From NCBI GenBank assembly GCA_028335825.1, contig JAIOKI010000006.1, forward strand, positions 186,001 through 250,000: 64,000 nt of DNA. The letters run 5' to 3'. This stretch comes from Nosema muscidifuracis. Taxonomy: Eukaryota > Microsporidia > Nosematidae. This document shows positions 9,217 through 19,417 of this stretch, in pieces. The notes beneath the pieces were generated by a model. That model saw only the letters and a program-made list of their open reading frames with translations. It searched no databases and had not been told where the DNA came from. The number at the start of each line of letters is the position of its first letter. Position 1 is the first letter of the stretch. The translations under genes were made by a program, and so were the position numbers.

Positions 9217-10368
9217 ATGACTTCTTTAGCTAACGAAAACGATATAGTGATAGTTTCTGCTTTGAGAACTCCAATATCAAAAGCTAAGAGAGGTAATTTT
9301 AAAGATTTGACTAATGATATGATGGTATATCATGCTATAAAAGGATTGCTTGATAAAACTAAAATTGACCCGAAATTTATAGATGAAATATGTATGGGAA
9401 ATGGATTATCTCCAATGAATGGATCAGCAGCTTTAAGAGTAGGTGCTTTAAGAGCAGGTATACCTTTAACTGTACCAGTATCAACTGTAAATAGACAATG
9501 TGCATCAGGTTTAGATGCTTTAGAAATAATTGCTAACAAGATTAAACTTGATAAAATTGAAGTAGGTTTAGTAGGTGGATTCGAGTCAATGAGTTTTTAT
9601 GGAATTGATCAAGGAAAAATGACACTTTTAGAAGATGATATGACAAAAGTAAAGGATTGTTTTATGCAGATGGGTGAAACTGCTGAAGTTTTGGCTAGTA
9701 AATATTCTATATCAAGACAAAAATCAGATATTTTTGCTTTTAATAGTCAGAAAAGAGCTTATGACGCTACCAATAAGAAGTTATTTAATGATGAAATAAT
9801 TCCTATTGAGATAAATAATCAAGTGATAGATTTCGATGATGGAATTAGATTAACTGATATGGAAAAACTTACTAATTTAAAATCCGTATTTAAAAAAGAT
9901 GGTGTTTGTTCTGCAGGGAACTCATCACAATTATCTGATGGTGCATCAGCAATTTTACTAATGAAACGAAGAAAGGCTGAAGAATTAGGGCTTGAAATCA
10001 AAGGTGTATATATTGATTTCACTTCTGTTGGAGTAAATCCTTCTGTTATGGGAGAAGGACCAGTACCTGCAATTAATAAATTGTTAAAAAATAACAATCT
10101 AACGATCAAAGATATTGATTATTTCGAAATTAATGAGGCATTTTCTTGTCAAGCTGTATATTGTATTGAAAAGCTAGGTATTGATATGGATAAGGTTAAT
10201 TTACATGGTGGTGCCATAGCATTAGGTCATCCTATTGGTTGTACAGGTGGAAGATTAGTAGGATCACTTTTAAATGTAATGAATAAAAATAATATGAAAG
10301 GATACGGAATTATATCTTTATGTGTAGGTACTGGACAAGGAGTTGCAGCTCTTTTTAAAAAAGAATAA
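9217..10368 (+). CDS. thiolase of the peroxisomal 3-ketoacyl-CoA (ACAA1/POT1) type
   Basis: 383-residue thiolase. Seen: nucleophile Cys95 in STVNRQCASGLDAL, NEAFSCQAVYC, GGAIALGHPIGCTGG with the catalytic His, and the second Cys in SLCVGTGQG. Blocks such as MGETAEVLASKYSISRQKSD, FKKDG...AGNSSQLSDGASAILL and FEINEAF...YCIEKLG follow the peroxisomal ACAA1/POT1 subfamily more closely than cytosolic ERG10. There is no PTS2 nonapeptide at the N-terminus and no SKL-type PTS1 (ends FKKE), so it is probably cytosolic. Without beta-oxidation, the likely reaction is condensation of two acetyl-CoA for the mevalonate pathway (inference). Uniquely in this window its start is preceded by GGGG on the coding strand in place of CCC. 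The P4 ATPase follows 70 bases downstream. Confidence 0.93.
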   Translation: MTSLANENDIVIVSALRTPISKAKRGNFKDLTNDMMVYHAIKGLLDKTKIDPKFIDEICMGNGLSPMNGSAALRVGALRAGIPLTVPVSTVNRQCASGLDALEIIANKIKLDKIEVGLVGGFESMSFYGIDQGKMTLLEDDMTKVKDCFMQMGETAEVLASKYSISRQKSDIFAFNSQKRAYDATNKKLFNDEIIPIEINNQVIDFDDGIRLTDMEKLTNLKSVFKKDGVCSAGNSSQLSDGASAILLMKRRKAEELGLEIKGVYIDFTSVGVNPSVMGEGPVPAINKLLKNNNLTIKDIDYFEINEAFSCQAVYCIEKLGIDMDKVNLHGGAIALGHPIGCTGGRLVGSLLNVMNKNNMKGYGIISLCVGTGQGVAALFKKE

Positions 10369-10438
10369 ACTTTTTATGTTTGTGTTTAATTAATATAAAG
10401 TCATAAACAATGACTTTGTGATTTTTACCCCTTAAAAA

Positions 10439-13411
10439 ATGAAAAAAGATAATAGAATAGTCACATCTAAATATAATAAATATTCATTTTTTTTTGTGAA
10501 TATGTATCATCAATTGAGCAAGCCTAGCAATCTTTTCTTCCTTCTTACACTAATTTTACTGACTATTCCACAAATATCACCTTTTAATCCTTATATATAT
10601 CTTCTGGCCTTTGCATTAGTAACTGGGACTTCAATGATTAAAGATGGATTTGAAGATTATAAAAGACATGTACAGGATAAGATAGTAAATATGAAGCTTA
10701 TCAATATTGCATACATTCAGGATGACGTCATTGTTAATAAAAAAATTTTTGTTGAGGATTTGAAAAAAGGCAATTTCGTGATATTAAAAGGAGATGAAGA
10801 TGTACCAGGAGATTCTGTACTTCTTTTAAGCAAAATTAATACAAAAAATGGACTTAAATGTAAATCATATTGTTTTATTGATTCTAGTAATCTGGATGGA
10901 GAATCTAATTTAAAAAAGAAGACATCATATACAGAAAAATATTGTGAACATGTTCTTACAGAAAATACTGGAGATTTTTCATCATACAAATTCTGTACTT
11001 GTGACAAGGATTTTATAAAAAGCATCAATGATTCAGAAATTAAAGATACTGGTGATGTTTTCAATAAATTTGAATGTAATCTAAATGTAAATAATCAACA
11101 AGTTTTTTGTAATGAGCGAAACGTTTTACTTAGAGGAATGAAACTTAAAAACGTTGAAAGTGCTTTAATCTATACTGTAGCTGTGGGAGAACAAACTAAA
11201 TTAGGTAAAAGTAACGTTATGCCTAGAAAGGGAACATCATTATTTGAAGGAGAATTAACCAAAATAGTCAAAGCAATTTTTATAATCTACTTTATTCTAT
11301 TATTAACTTCTTCGATAATGGGATCATTATTCTTAAGAAAAAATAATATTTCATATTTATATCTTGGTAATTATTTGACATCTGACTCTCTTAAATATAC
11401 TGGTACCAACTATATTCTTTTCAGTTATTTAATACCTCTTTCTCTTTTTGTGACCTTGGAAGTTGCTAGAATATTTCATGCTACTTATATAAGTCATGAT
11501 AAAAGAATGTCAAAGAGTGATATTAATTCAGTATGCAGAAATTCTAATGTAACAGAAGATTTAGGAATGATTCAATATATTCTTAGTGATAAAACTGGAA
11601 CTCTAACTAAAAATAAGATGGTTTTTAGAAAAATTCACTTACTAGGTGATAATGAACTTTTAGGAATTGATACACTAAATTTCACATTTTCTGATCACCA
11701 AGAATTAACAAATTTCGTCAATCTGACGAATATAACTAACTTAACTTTACGAAAGTTATTTTTTTCTTTAGTATTGATTTGTTGTAACAGTGTCGAAATA
11801 TTGAACGGAAAAATGGAAGGAATTTCGCAAGACGAAATTTGCATTTTACAAGGATTAAAAGAGAGCGGAGTTGAGATGGTATCCAGAGAAGATAAGTTCG
11901 TTATTATAAAAATAGGAAATTTAACGATAAGATGTGATATTGAGTTTACATTGGATTTTAGTTCATCTAGGCAGAGAATGTCTACGGTGGTTAAGATTTT
12001 CAATAGATATTATATTTTTTCTAAAGGATCTGATCAAATAATGCTTGACGAAAAAAAGATAAAGTTTCCTATTTCATCTAAAAATATAGTATCATCAATA
12101 ATTAATAATAATTCTAGTTATAGAACCTTAATCATAGCATACAAAGAAATTTCTAAATCAGAATTTATAACTACTAAAGATAAATTTAAAAACGTAAGCT
12201 TAAAAGGAAGAGAGCATCAAGAAAATGAAATATTTAAAGAGATAGAAAATGGTATGGAATATTTAGGAACCACATTTATAGAAGACGAATTACAAGATGA
12301 TGTCAAAGAAACTATCAGGTTGTTAAAACAAGCTGATATTAAAATATGGATGATAACTGGAGATAAAAAAGAAACTGCAATAAGTTGTGCGATAGATTGT
12401 GGAATAATGAATAATATTAATGATGATGATGTTATAGTCATAGAAGGTAAAAGGTTTGATGAAGATATTCGACATTTAAATATTTTAGAATATAAATCTG
12501 TAATTTTATATAGATCAACTCCAAGACAAAAAGGACAAGTCGCACAGAAATTTCGAGAATTTAAGAAGAATACCCTTGCTATTGGAGATGGTAATAATGA
12601 TGTTCCAATGCTTCTTACTGCAAATGTAGGGGTTGGTATCTTAGGTAAAGAAGGAAATCAAGCAGGAATTTCTGCTGATTTCGCTATACCTGATTTTAAA
12701 AGTCTAAAATATTTAATTTTAATACACGGTCGATATAATTTTATAAGATTTTCCAAGGTGACACTAAATGCTTTCTACAAGAATATTTATTTAATAATTA
12801 TTCAATATTTGTATAATTTCTTTACAGGGTTCTCTGGTAAACCTGTCTATAATAATAATTTCTTGAATTATTACAACGTCTTTTTTACTTCTCTTATTCC
12901 TGCCTCTATCTGCTGCTTTGATAAAGATCTACCTGAAGAATATTTACTCAATAATCCAGAAGAATACAAAGCTACTAAAAGTTTCTTTTGTAAGTCAGTT
13001 ATTCTAATAGGAATAATTTATGGAATTATACAAGGATTGATTGTTTTCATATTGGTATTTTGTACCATGCATGTTAAAGATCTTGTATCAGGGAATGGAA
13101 AAGTAGGTGGATATGATGCTCTAAATAATCTAATGGCACTTATTGTCTTCTTTTCTGTATTTCTTGGACAAATAAGATTAATTTCATATTTTACTGTATA
13201 TTCATATTTGGCAATATTTCTAAGTCTATTGTTAAATTTCGTTACTTTGTTTCTGATACCAAATAGATTAAACGAACAAAATATGTGGATATTATTAAGT
13301 ATTCCATCCGCATATTTTGTTTTTATATCAACTTTTTTATTCTCTTACATGGCTGAGATATGTTTGTCTATAATATTTAATAAGGTGGTTGATAAGAAAA
13401 AATTACAGTAG
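10439..13411 (+). CDS. P4-type ATPase (aminophospholipid flippase)
   Basis: 990-residue P-type ATPase of the P4 class, which moves phospholipids to the cytosolic leaflet of Golgi, endosome or plasma membranes. Seen in order: two N-terminal membrane segments (~28-65); actuator loop DGESNLKKK (~150; P4 enzymes usually have DGET); membrane helix 4 with PLSLFVTLEVAR (P4-type P-x-S-L without the ion-binding Glu); phosphorylation site DKTGTLTKNKM (~383); nucleotide motif FSSSRQRMS (~504); MITGDKKETA (~637); GDGNNDVPM (~716); GKEGNQA; and six C-terminal membrane segments (~770-975). Length is slightly below the usual 1100-1300, mainly from short loops. CCCC lies seven bases before the ATG. P4 class is secure; the Drs2, Dnf or Neo1 subgroup is not resolved. 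Confidence 0.93.
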   Translation: MKKDNRIVTSKYNKYSFFFVNMYHQLSKPSNLFFLLTLILLTIPQISPFNPYIYLLAFALVTGTSMIKDGFEDYKRHVQDKIVNMKLINIAYIQDDVIVNKKIFVEDLKKGNFVILKGDEDVPGDSVLLLSKINTKNGLKCKSYCFIDSSNLDGESNLKKKTSYTEKYCEHVLTENTGDFSSYKFCTCDKDFIKSINDSEIKDTGDVFNKFECNLNVNNQQVFCNERNVLLRGMKLKNVESALIYTVAVGEQTKLGKSNVMPRKGTSLFEGELTKIVKAIFIIYFILLLTSSIMGSLFLRKNNISYLYLGNYLTSDSLKYTGTNYILFSYLIPLSLFVTLEVARIFHATYISHDKRMSKSDINSVCRNSNVTEDLGMIQYILSDKTGTLTKNKMVFRKIHLLGDNELLGIDTLNFTFSDHQELTNFVNLTNITNLTLRKLFFSLVLICCNSVEILNGKMEGISQDEICILQGLKESGVEMVSREDKFVIIKIGNLTIRCDIEFTLDFSSSRQRMSTVVKIFNRYYIFSKGSDQIMLDEKKIKFPISSKNIVSSIINNNSSYRTLIIAYKEISKSEFITTKDKFKNVSLKGREHQENEIFKEIENGMEYLGTTFIEDELQDDVKETIRLLKQADIKIWMITGDKKETAISCAIDCGIMNNINDDDVIVIEGKRFDEDIRHLNILEYKSVILYRSTPRQKGQVAQKFREFKKNTLAIGDGNNDVPMLLTANVGVGILGKEGNQAGISADFAIPDFKSLKYLILIHGRYNFIRFSKVTLNAFYKNIYLIIIQYLYNFFTGFSGKPVYNNNFLNYYNVFFTSLIPASICCFDKDLPEEYLLNNPEEYKATKSFFCKSVILIGIIYGIIQGLIVFILVFCTMHVKDLVSGNGKVGGYDALNNLMALIVFFSVFLGQIRLISYFTVYSYLAIFLSLLLNFVTLFLIPNRLNEQNMWILLSIPSAYFVFISTFLFSYMAEICLSIIFNKVVDKKKLQ

Positions 13412-13467
13412 ATTAAAAAGAAATCAAATAAATTGTTAAATAAAATTATTATTAATAGCGAAATACT

Positions 13468-15708
13468 TTATTTCTTAGATTTACTACGCTTCGTAGGTGC
13501 GTCTGCTGTTTTTTTAGAATCAGAACTACTAGAAGAAGCATTACGTTTTACACGTTTTGAAGGCGCAGGAGTAGCAGAAGAAGCATGAGTTACCATAGAA
13601 GCTTTACGAGTAGATCTTGGAGTAACAGTCAATTTAGAAATAGGTTTAGGCTTTATAATATTTTCTTCTTTAGATTTAGAATTTTCATTACTTTCTTTAA
13701 ATTTAGTTGTCTCATCTTTTAATATTGTCAAATTATCGTATTCTACGCTTTCTTTTTCATCGTCAGATTCCTTCACTCTCTTTTGCTTAGTAGAATCCTC
13801 ACGTTTTCTCTTTTTTGGTGATGTTTTTTTCTTTGGTGATTCAGATTTGTCATTCACAGTAGATACTTTATCTTTTGTATCCTTTTTTTCTTTTTTATTG
13901 ACTACAGATTCTTCTGCCTTATTTTCATCTTTTTCTCCAATAGTTACCAAAGGTGTTTCCTGATCATCAACTTTTTTGACATCTTGTTCCTCAATCATTG
14001 GCAATGGTTCATTTTCAACAGTTTCTTCTTTGACAGGTACTAATTCTTCTTTATCATCAACTTTTTTGACATCTTGTTCTTCAATCATTGGCAATGGTTC
14101 ATTTTCAACAGTTTCTTCTTTAACTGGTACTAATTCTTCTTTATCATCAACTTGTTTTACATCTTGTTCTTCAATCATTGGCAATGGTTCTTCTTTAACA
14201 GCTTCATTCTCTAATATAGATTCTTTAGTATCAAGATTATCTTCGGTATTTATATTCTTCTCGATATCTGATTTTGAATGATCTTCTTTCGATAAATCAA
14301 AGAATGGATTTTCAACTGAATTTTTAGTCTCTTCTTCTCTTTCAGCTTCTTTAATCTCTTCTTCTTTTTCAACTTCTTTAATCTCTTTAGTTAATTCAAG
14401 AGACTGTTCACTGGTTTGATTAAGTTGCTCGTCTACTGCTCTCTCTGCATCTTTTAAGATTTCTTTTTCAATTACAGCATCACCCAAATCTTTAGATACT
14501 TTTTTAGATATCAATGGATTTATTGGTGTATCAACTACTACAGAAAGATCAATTGACTCTTTTATTTCTTCATTAAGATCTTCTTGTTTAGACACTATTG
14601 CATTTTTTACACTGCTCAGATCTCCTTCTTCGAGAGCGTCCTCTGCCTTCGTCTCTGATGAACTTGCATCAATAATTTTTACAGCTGCTTGTACTTCAAA
14701 ATTACTCTTAACATCGTCTTCCAATTTCATTTCCTGATACTCCTCAATATTAACTTTCTCTTTGACTTCTTGATATATCACTCCTTCCTTAATATAATGA
14801 CTGCTTACTACTTCCCTAGTTATATTAGTCTCCTTCTTAGTATGTAAATCTCCACAAACTTCGTTAGTTACAATTTCATTATTTTCAATAAGAACATTCT
14901 TAACTACATCAGTATTTTGATTATTACTTTCATCATTGATCACTTCCATTTCTACCTTCTCACTCATAATATCGTTATTTTCAATATTAACATTCTTAAC
15001 TACATCAGTATTTTGATTATTACTTTCATCATTAATCACTTCCATTTCTACCTTCTCACTAACAATTTCTTCTTCTATAACCTCCATAGCTTCTTCATTC
15101 TCAGACATGGGTCTCATAGCTATTCCTTCTCTAGTTTCATTAATAGATTGCTCTTCTGTATTAATTATAGTACCTGATTCTTCAATAACTTCCATTTCAT
15201 TATCATTCTGGTTTTTATCCTTTTTATCTTCTTTGTTCTCTTTATTCATTTTTTTGTTTACTAACAATTTATTTTCTTTTTCCATTTTTCCGTTTATAAA
15301 CAAATTGTCTTCAACTTCAATAAATGAAACACCAGCTGGTCTACTTGTCAAATATTTCAAATGTTCAGGACATTCTTTAATAATTTTAGCCTGATCTATA
15401 ACTGCACTAGGATCAGTCATTTTTACTTGAAATCCTTTACCATGTATTCTTACTATATCTCCCATTTCAAAATCATATTTCTTACCCATTTCTAGAACTA
15501 TATCATTAAGTCTTACATCCTTACCGAATGCCATTATCTGTCCCTGGTCTACATAAATTTTAAGATGAACTTCTTCTATAGAAGGTAGTTGTATTCTTAC
15601 ATGACAATATAATCCACTTCCTATAGATATTTGACCAGAGTTAGTAAGTACGTATGTCTTTATAGATCCTTCATCATTTAATATATTTAAAGTGTATTTA
15701 TATTCCAT
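13468..15708 (-). CDS. FHA-domain protein with acidic repeats and basic tail
   Basis: 746 residues. Residues ~1-100 form an FHA fold resembling the Ki-67 N-terminus (ISIGSGLYCHVRIQLPSIEE, then ...LNDIVLEMG...MGDIVRIHGKGFQV). The usual pThr-contacting residues are absent: GR is GS (residues 30-31) and the S-x-x-H serine is Glu. Residues ~110-600 are acidic, Glu/Val/Asn-rich and contain two repeat arrays: two units around SEKVEMEVINDESNNQNTDV and nearly three units around EPLPMIEEQDVKKVDDKEEL. The C-terminus is Lys/Ser-rich with NLS-like KKKTSPKKRKRE and KRSKSKK, so it is probably nuclear and may bind DNA or chromatin. CCCC lies five bases before the start. Converges on the P4 ATPase with a 56-base gap. 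Molecular role unknown. Confidence 0.8.
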   Translation of the reverse strand: MEYKYTLNILNDEGSIKTYVLTNSGQISIGSGLYCHVRIQLPSIEEVHLKIYVDQGQIMAFGKDVRLNDIVLEMGKKYDFEMGDIVRIHGKGFQVKMTDPSAVIDQAKIIKECPEHLKYLTSRPAGVSFIEVEDNLFINGKMEKENKLLVNKKMNKENKEDKKDKNQNDNEMEVIEESGTIINTEEQSINETREGIAMRPMSENEEAMEVIEEEIVSEKVEMEVINDESNNQNTDVVKNVNIENNDIMSEKVEMEVINDESNNQNTDVVKNVLIENNEIVTNEVCGDLHTKKETNITREVVSSHYIKEGVIYQEVKEKVNIEEYQEMKLEDDVKSNFEVQAAVKIIDASSSETKAEDALEEGDLSSVKNAIVSKQEDLNEEIKESIDLSVVVDTPINPLISKKVSKDLGDAVIEKEILKDAERAVDEQLNQTSEQSLELTKEIKEVEKEEEIKEAEREEETKNSVENPFFDLSKEDHSKSDIEKNINTEDNLDTKESILENEAVKEEPLPMIEEQDVKQVDDKEELVPVKEETVENEPLPMIEEQDVKKVDDKEELVPVKEETVENEPLPMIEEQDVKKVDDQETPLVTIGEKDENKAEESVVNKKEKKDTKDKVSTVNDKSESPKKKTSPKKRKREDSTKQKRVKESDDEKESVEYDNLTILKDETTKFKESNENSKSKEENIIKPKPISKLTVTPRSTRKASMVTHASSATPAPSKRVKRNASSSSSDSKKTADAPTKRSKSKK

Positions 15709-16478
15709 TTTAAGGGGTTAAAAAAAGTATCTTAAATAATGAAATTACTGGTAAAATAATCAGGCATTAAAAAATAAAGAATAAATTAATTTATCAAGAA
15801 AAGTTTAAAGAAAAAAAATATTAAAACACTTCATTAATATATAATTAAATATATAAGATACCATTTATGAAAAACACTCCATTAGTATCTAATAAATATA
15901 AGAATATATAATATTCCATTTAGTTAATATTTTAAATACATAAAAACACACCATTAGTATCTGATTAATTAAATATTTGATAAATATCTACTACCATTTA
16001 TGAAAAAACACCCAATGCCATTTATTTAATATTTTAAATACATAATAAAACTCTATTATCATCTAATTAAATAAATATATAATATTTCATTTATGAAAAA
16101 CACACCATTAATATCTGATTAAAAGGTACCAATTATGAAATATACCCATTACTATCTAATTAATTAATATTTATATAGAGAAAATAAAAGTGTTCTACCA
16201 AACCTATTATTATACATGTTAAATTATTTAATTTATATTTTTATAATATATCATAATCAAATCTGAAAAAAGTCTTCACTCTGATAAAATCAACAAGTTA
16301 TTAGTCAGTCTACTCATCTTTGGATCAACCCTCAGATAAAAAAAATAAATTCAAAGTCTTTTCTTACATAAATATATTAAAATAAAATCTCGCATAAATA
16401 AAAGAGAAAAGTGTATTTCTACATTCCCTCATAAAAATCATTTATAACGTTACTAACAATAAGTTATAAATTAAAAAT
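15709..16478. repeat. spacer with imperfect ~60-base repeats
   Basis: 770 bases between two minus-strand genes. From about 15830 to 16165 there are around six degenerate units combining CCATTTATGAAAAACAC with ATTAGTATCTGATTAATT. The remainder (16200-16478) is AT-rich with a slightly higher GC patch at 16290-16440 that holds no ORF or RNA gene I recognise. Confidence 0.55.
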
Positions 16479-17366
16479 TTAATTAGATTTAAGTGCAGAT
16501 AATTTTTCTTGAATTCTTCTCTTTCTTTCTTCCAATGGTAATTTATCAACTCTGTATTTCTTGAATCCTGAATAATCTTTCTTTTCTTTCTCTTCTCTAA
16601 CTGGATTCTTTATAATAGCATCTAAAGCTTGTTGATAAATTCCTGCAATATTTTCAGGTTCAATATTTTTCTTAATATAATCACTAAATTGTAATTTATA
16701 TTTCTCTTCATCATTCTCCTTAAGAGTCTTCATATAATCAGAGACATGTTTACAGAAAATTCTATCTCTAAGTTCTTCAGCTTTAAATGGTTTATTCTTC
16801 TCATATCCAAAGAATTTAGATTCTGAATGAGGAATATAAATTCCAGCATCAGAAGCTCCCTTCATAGCAATAAATGTATTAGCACCCTTTGTATTTCTAG
16901 ATAATCCAATATCTAAAAAGACTTTAAGAGCTCTTCTCTCTTCATCAATATCCTCAGTAATTGAATATGTACCATCAGTCTTCTTAGCCTTGTACAAATC
17001 ATCCATTTCTAATTTAGCAAGAGCTCTTCTACCAGCTAAAAATCCAGTAGCATAAAAAGCAAAGTGATTCTTCAATCCAAATTCAACTCCATAATTCTTT
17101 AACTCAGTAGAATCAGCAAAAGCAAATACTCTGTCTCCATCAATATATGATCGAGTTATTTGACAGATAACCTTAGTATTAGTCTTACGTACAACTAATC
17201 TAAACTTAAGAGCACCTTGTTTGTTATAATCCTGTTTAATTAAATTAATTCTGTGTCTGTAGTTAGTCTTGCACTCTCTTCTTCTACGTCTTTTGACTTG
17301 GAATCTACTTCTTTTAGTAGCAGCGGATTTCACTTTCTTATTTCTTTTACCAGCTTTTCTTGCCAT
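16479..17366 (-). CDS. RPL5: 60S ribosomal protein uL18 (L5)
   Basis: 295 residues, close to the eukaryotic norm of 297. uL18 binds 5S rRNA together with uL5. Seen: [80 protein letters not shown] and [11 protein letters not shown], all in family order. The N-terminus begins [20 protein letters not shown], a more basic leader than the usual MGFVKVVKNKAY. CCCCC lies five bases before the ATG. No intron is needed to keep the frame open. It lies apart from eL19. Confidence 0.96.
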   Translation of the reverse strand: MARKAGKRNKKVKSAATKRSRFQVKRRRRRECKTNYRHRINLIKQDYNKQGALKFRLVVRKTNTKVICQITRSYIDGDRVFAFADSTELKNYGVEFGLKNHFAFYATGFLAGRRALAKLEMDDLYKAKKTDGTYSITEDIDEERRALKVFLDIGLSRNTKGANTFIAMKGASDAGIYIPHSESKFFGYEKNKPFKAEELRDRIFCKHVSDYMKTLKENDEEKYKLQFSDYIKKNIEPENIAGIYQQALDAIIKNPVREEKEKKDYSGFKKYRVDKLPLEERKRRIQEKLSALKSN

Positions 17367-17884
17367 TTTTAGGGGGTTAAAAAAAAATATTTTTTTACTA
17401 AAATTTTTTTAAAATAAAAAATATCTTTCAATTGAAATTTTATATAATCATCTTTTATATATCTTCAAATAAATGATATATTTAAATTATTATGTAAGTC
17501 TTCTATCTAAAATTAATATGTTTTCTATTTAAAATTAATATTTCTCTAACAGAAAATATTTTAGAAATTGATCTATCTAAGATAAAATTGATAAGTCTTC
17601 TTTTAAAAATTAATAAATCTTCTATCTTAAATTAATATTTCTCTAACAGAAGATATTATTAAAATTAATAAGTCTGTAATAAAATTAATATTTCTCTAAC
17701 AGAAAATATCATAGAAATTGATAAGTTTTAAATAAAATTAATATGTTTTAGATAAAATTAATATTTCTCTAACAGAAAATATTATTAAAATTGATAAGTC
17801 TTAGATAAAATTAATATTTCTCTAACAGAAAATATTATAATTTTTTAAATTTCTGTCAATTCTTCACTTTTTTTATATCCCTAA
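17367..17884. repeat. spacer with five copies of an inverted-repeat unit
   Basis: Divergent spacer between uL18 (minus) and the Rrn7-like gene (plus). Five copies, starting near 17526, 17634, 17681, 17757 and 17806, of a unit with core ATTAATATTTCTCTAACAGA followed by AAATATT. The core has dyad character (AATATTTCT / AGAAAATATT). Units are separated by 45-105 bases of AAATTGATAAGTCTT-like sequence. Spacing is uneven and spacers resemble each other, so this is a minisatellite and not a CRISPR. Confidence 0.65.
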
Positions 17885-19081
17885 ATGATTTTATGTGAAA
17901 TATGTAAAACTCCTTTCAGATGCATAAATGGAGAATATATCTGTCAAGAAGGTCACGTTTCAAGTACAAAAGTAGAAATAGCAGATGATCTTCATTGGTC
18001 ATTAAAGAGTCAAAAACAAAAAGTTAAAAAAGAAGAAAGTATTTTTTCTAAATATTGTCTCCAGTATAAAAGTCTACTCATAGCCAGTTTTATGTTTGAT
18101 GATATAATTAAGTTTATGAATTGTAAATCTTCTAAATTTATGGAATATTACATTAATTTTTTTTCTGGAGATAAATCTATTGTAAATTCTCCTATTCGTA
18201 TATCTTTTGGATATCTCCTTATTTTATCATATTTTACTAAAAGACTTGAAGAAGAAAAAAAAGGAAATTTATTATTTTATGCATCTTTTTTAGTAGAGTT
18301 TAAGAAATTTGATTATATTAATAGATGTTTACATTATAAAAATATTTTGAATATGAAAACAACTTCTAATCTTTCTATTGGTGTTAGTTTAACAAATATT
18401 TATTGGATACGTAAATATAAACTTGTTTCTATTTTAAGTGAAGCTAAATATCCTGTTAATAAAGAACATGCTAAAGTTATTAGAGAAACTTCTTGTTCAC
18501 ATCCACTTATAGAATATAATAAGTCAGTTATGATACAAGATTTTGATTATTCTATTGATATTATGTTAAAATATTTTTATAAAGTTTGTGAAATATATGA
18601 AATTACTGTTACAGAAGATATGATAAAATATTTTAAGAGATATGTTGAATTAAGAAGATTTAGTAGAATGATATGTATACCTGAAGATGAAGTATCTATG
18701 TATTTATATTTATATTGTAGAAATAAATCAATAGAAATTAATCATAAGAAAGCTTTAGAAAATATTAATTATTTGATAGGTAATAATCAATTTGAAAATA
18801 CAGTAGAATATGAAAAATCAGATATTACTTTTTTAAATTTAATTACTTTATTTACACACACATCTGAAGAAGCTTTTATAAGAAGATTACAAGATTTAAT
18901 TGTAACTAAAGAATTTAGATCAAAGAATAATATTTTTATTCTAAAAAATAATTTTAATCAGCATTATCATCTTCTTAAGAAAGAATCTTTTATTTATTAT
19001 ATAAGTTTAATTAAACCTCTACTAAAAAATAAAATGAATTATAAAATTAAGAAGAGATACATAGAAGATGATAGAATATGA
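17885..19081 (+). CDS. RRN7: RNA polymerase I core factor Rrn7/TAF1B-like protein
   Basis: 398 residues. The N-terminus CEICKTPFRCINGEYICQEG followed by H gives C-x2-C-x12-C-x3-H, the layout of the Rrn7-type zinc ribbon (two Cys, then G-y-x-C-x-x-G-H). The remainder is helical, as expected for the divergent TFIIB-like cyclin folds, with many Ile/Tyr/Lys and a basic C-terminus (KKRYIEDDRI). Rrn7 is part of the core factor that recruits Pol I to rDNA promoters and is about 510 residues in yeast. CCC lies three bases before the ATG. The zinc-ribbon signature is good; the body was not recognisable on its own, so the call is moderate. TFIIB or Brf1 are less likely because of the GH in the ribbon. 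Confidence 0.6.
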   Translation: MILCEICKTPFRCINGEYICQEGHVSSTKVEIADDLHWSLKSQKQKVKKEESIFSKYCLQYKSLLIASFMFDDIIKFMNCKSSKFMEYYINFFSGDKSIVNSPIRISFGYLLILSYFTKRLEEEKKGNLLFYASFLVEFKKFDYINRCLHYKNILNMKTTSNLSIGVSLTNIYWIRKYKLVSILSEAKYPVNKEHAKVIRETSCSHPLIEYNKSVMIQDFDYSIDIMLKYFYKVCEIYEITVTEDMIKYFKRYVELRRFSRMICIPEDEVSMYLYLYCRNKSIEINHKKALENINYLIGNNQFENTVEYEKSDITFLNLITLFTHTSEEAFIRRLQDLIVTKEFRSKNNIFILKNNFNQHYHLLKKESFIYYISLIKPLLKNKMNYKIKKRYIEDDRI

Positions 19082-19417
19082 TGTAATGGAATAAAATATT
19101 ATAATGTAATGGAATAAAGGGATATGATTAAAAGTATGATGGAATAAAATATTATAATGTGATAAAATAATATCATAGTTATATTATTATGTAATAAAAC
19201 ACTATGCAATAAAAGAATATCACTAAAAAGCAGTATGGAATAGAAGATTAATAAATATAATTGATCATTAAAAAGCAGTATGGAATAAAAGACTATAAAA
19301 AACACTATACTTTAAAAGACTATTAAAAACACTATACTTTAAAAGATTAATAAATATAATTGATCATTAAAAAACACTATACTTTAAAGACTACAAAATA
19401 ATAATAACAATTAATCA
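19082..19417. repeat. convergent spacer with private tandem repeat
   Basis: 336 bases between two convergent genes. Two repeat types: units around ATGTAATGGAATAAA at 19080-19200, and three to four units around AAAAACACTATACTTTAAAAG with TAATAAATATAATTGATCAT at 19255-19390. No gene seen. Confidence 0.55.

Noticed and set aside
14917-15394. Plus-strand hydrophobic frames opposite the FHA gene
   Set aside because: Antisense shadows of the Glu/Lys/Asn-rich repeats; no start motif.
17526-17850. CRISPR-like array
   Set aside because: Units are similar, but the intervals are uneven and resemble one another, and the genome is eukaryotic.
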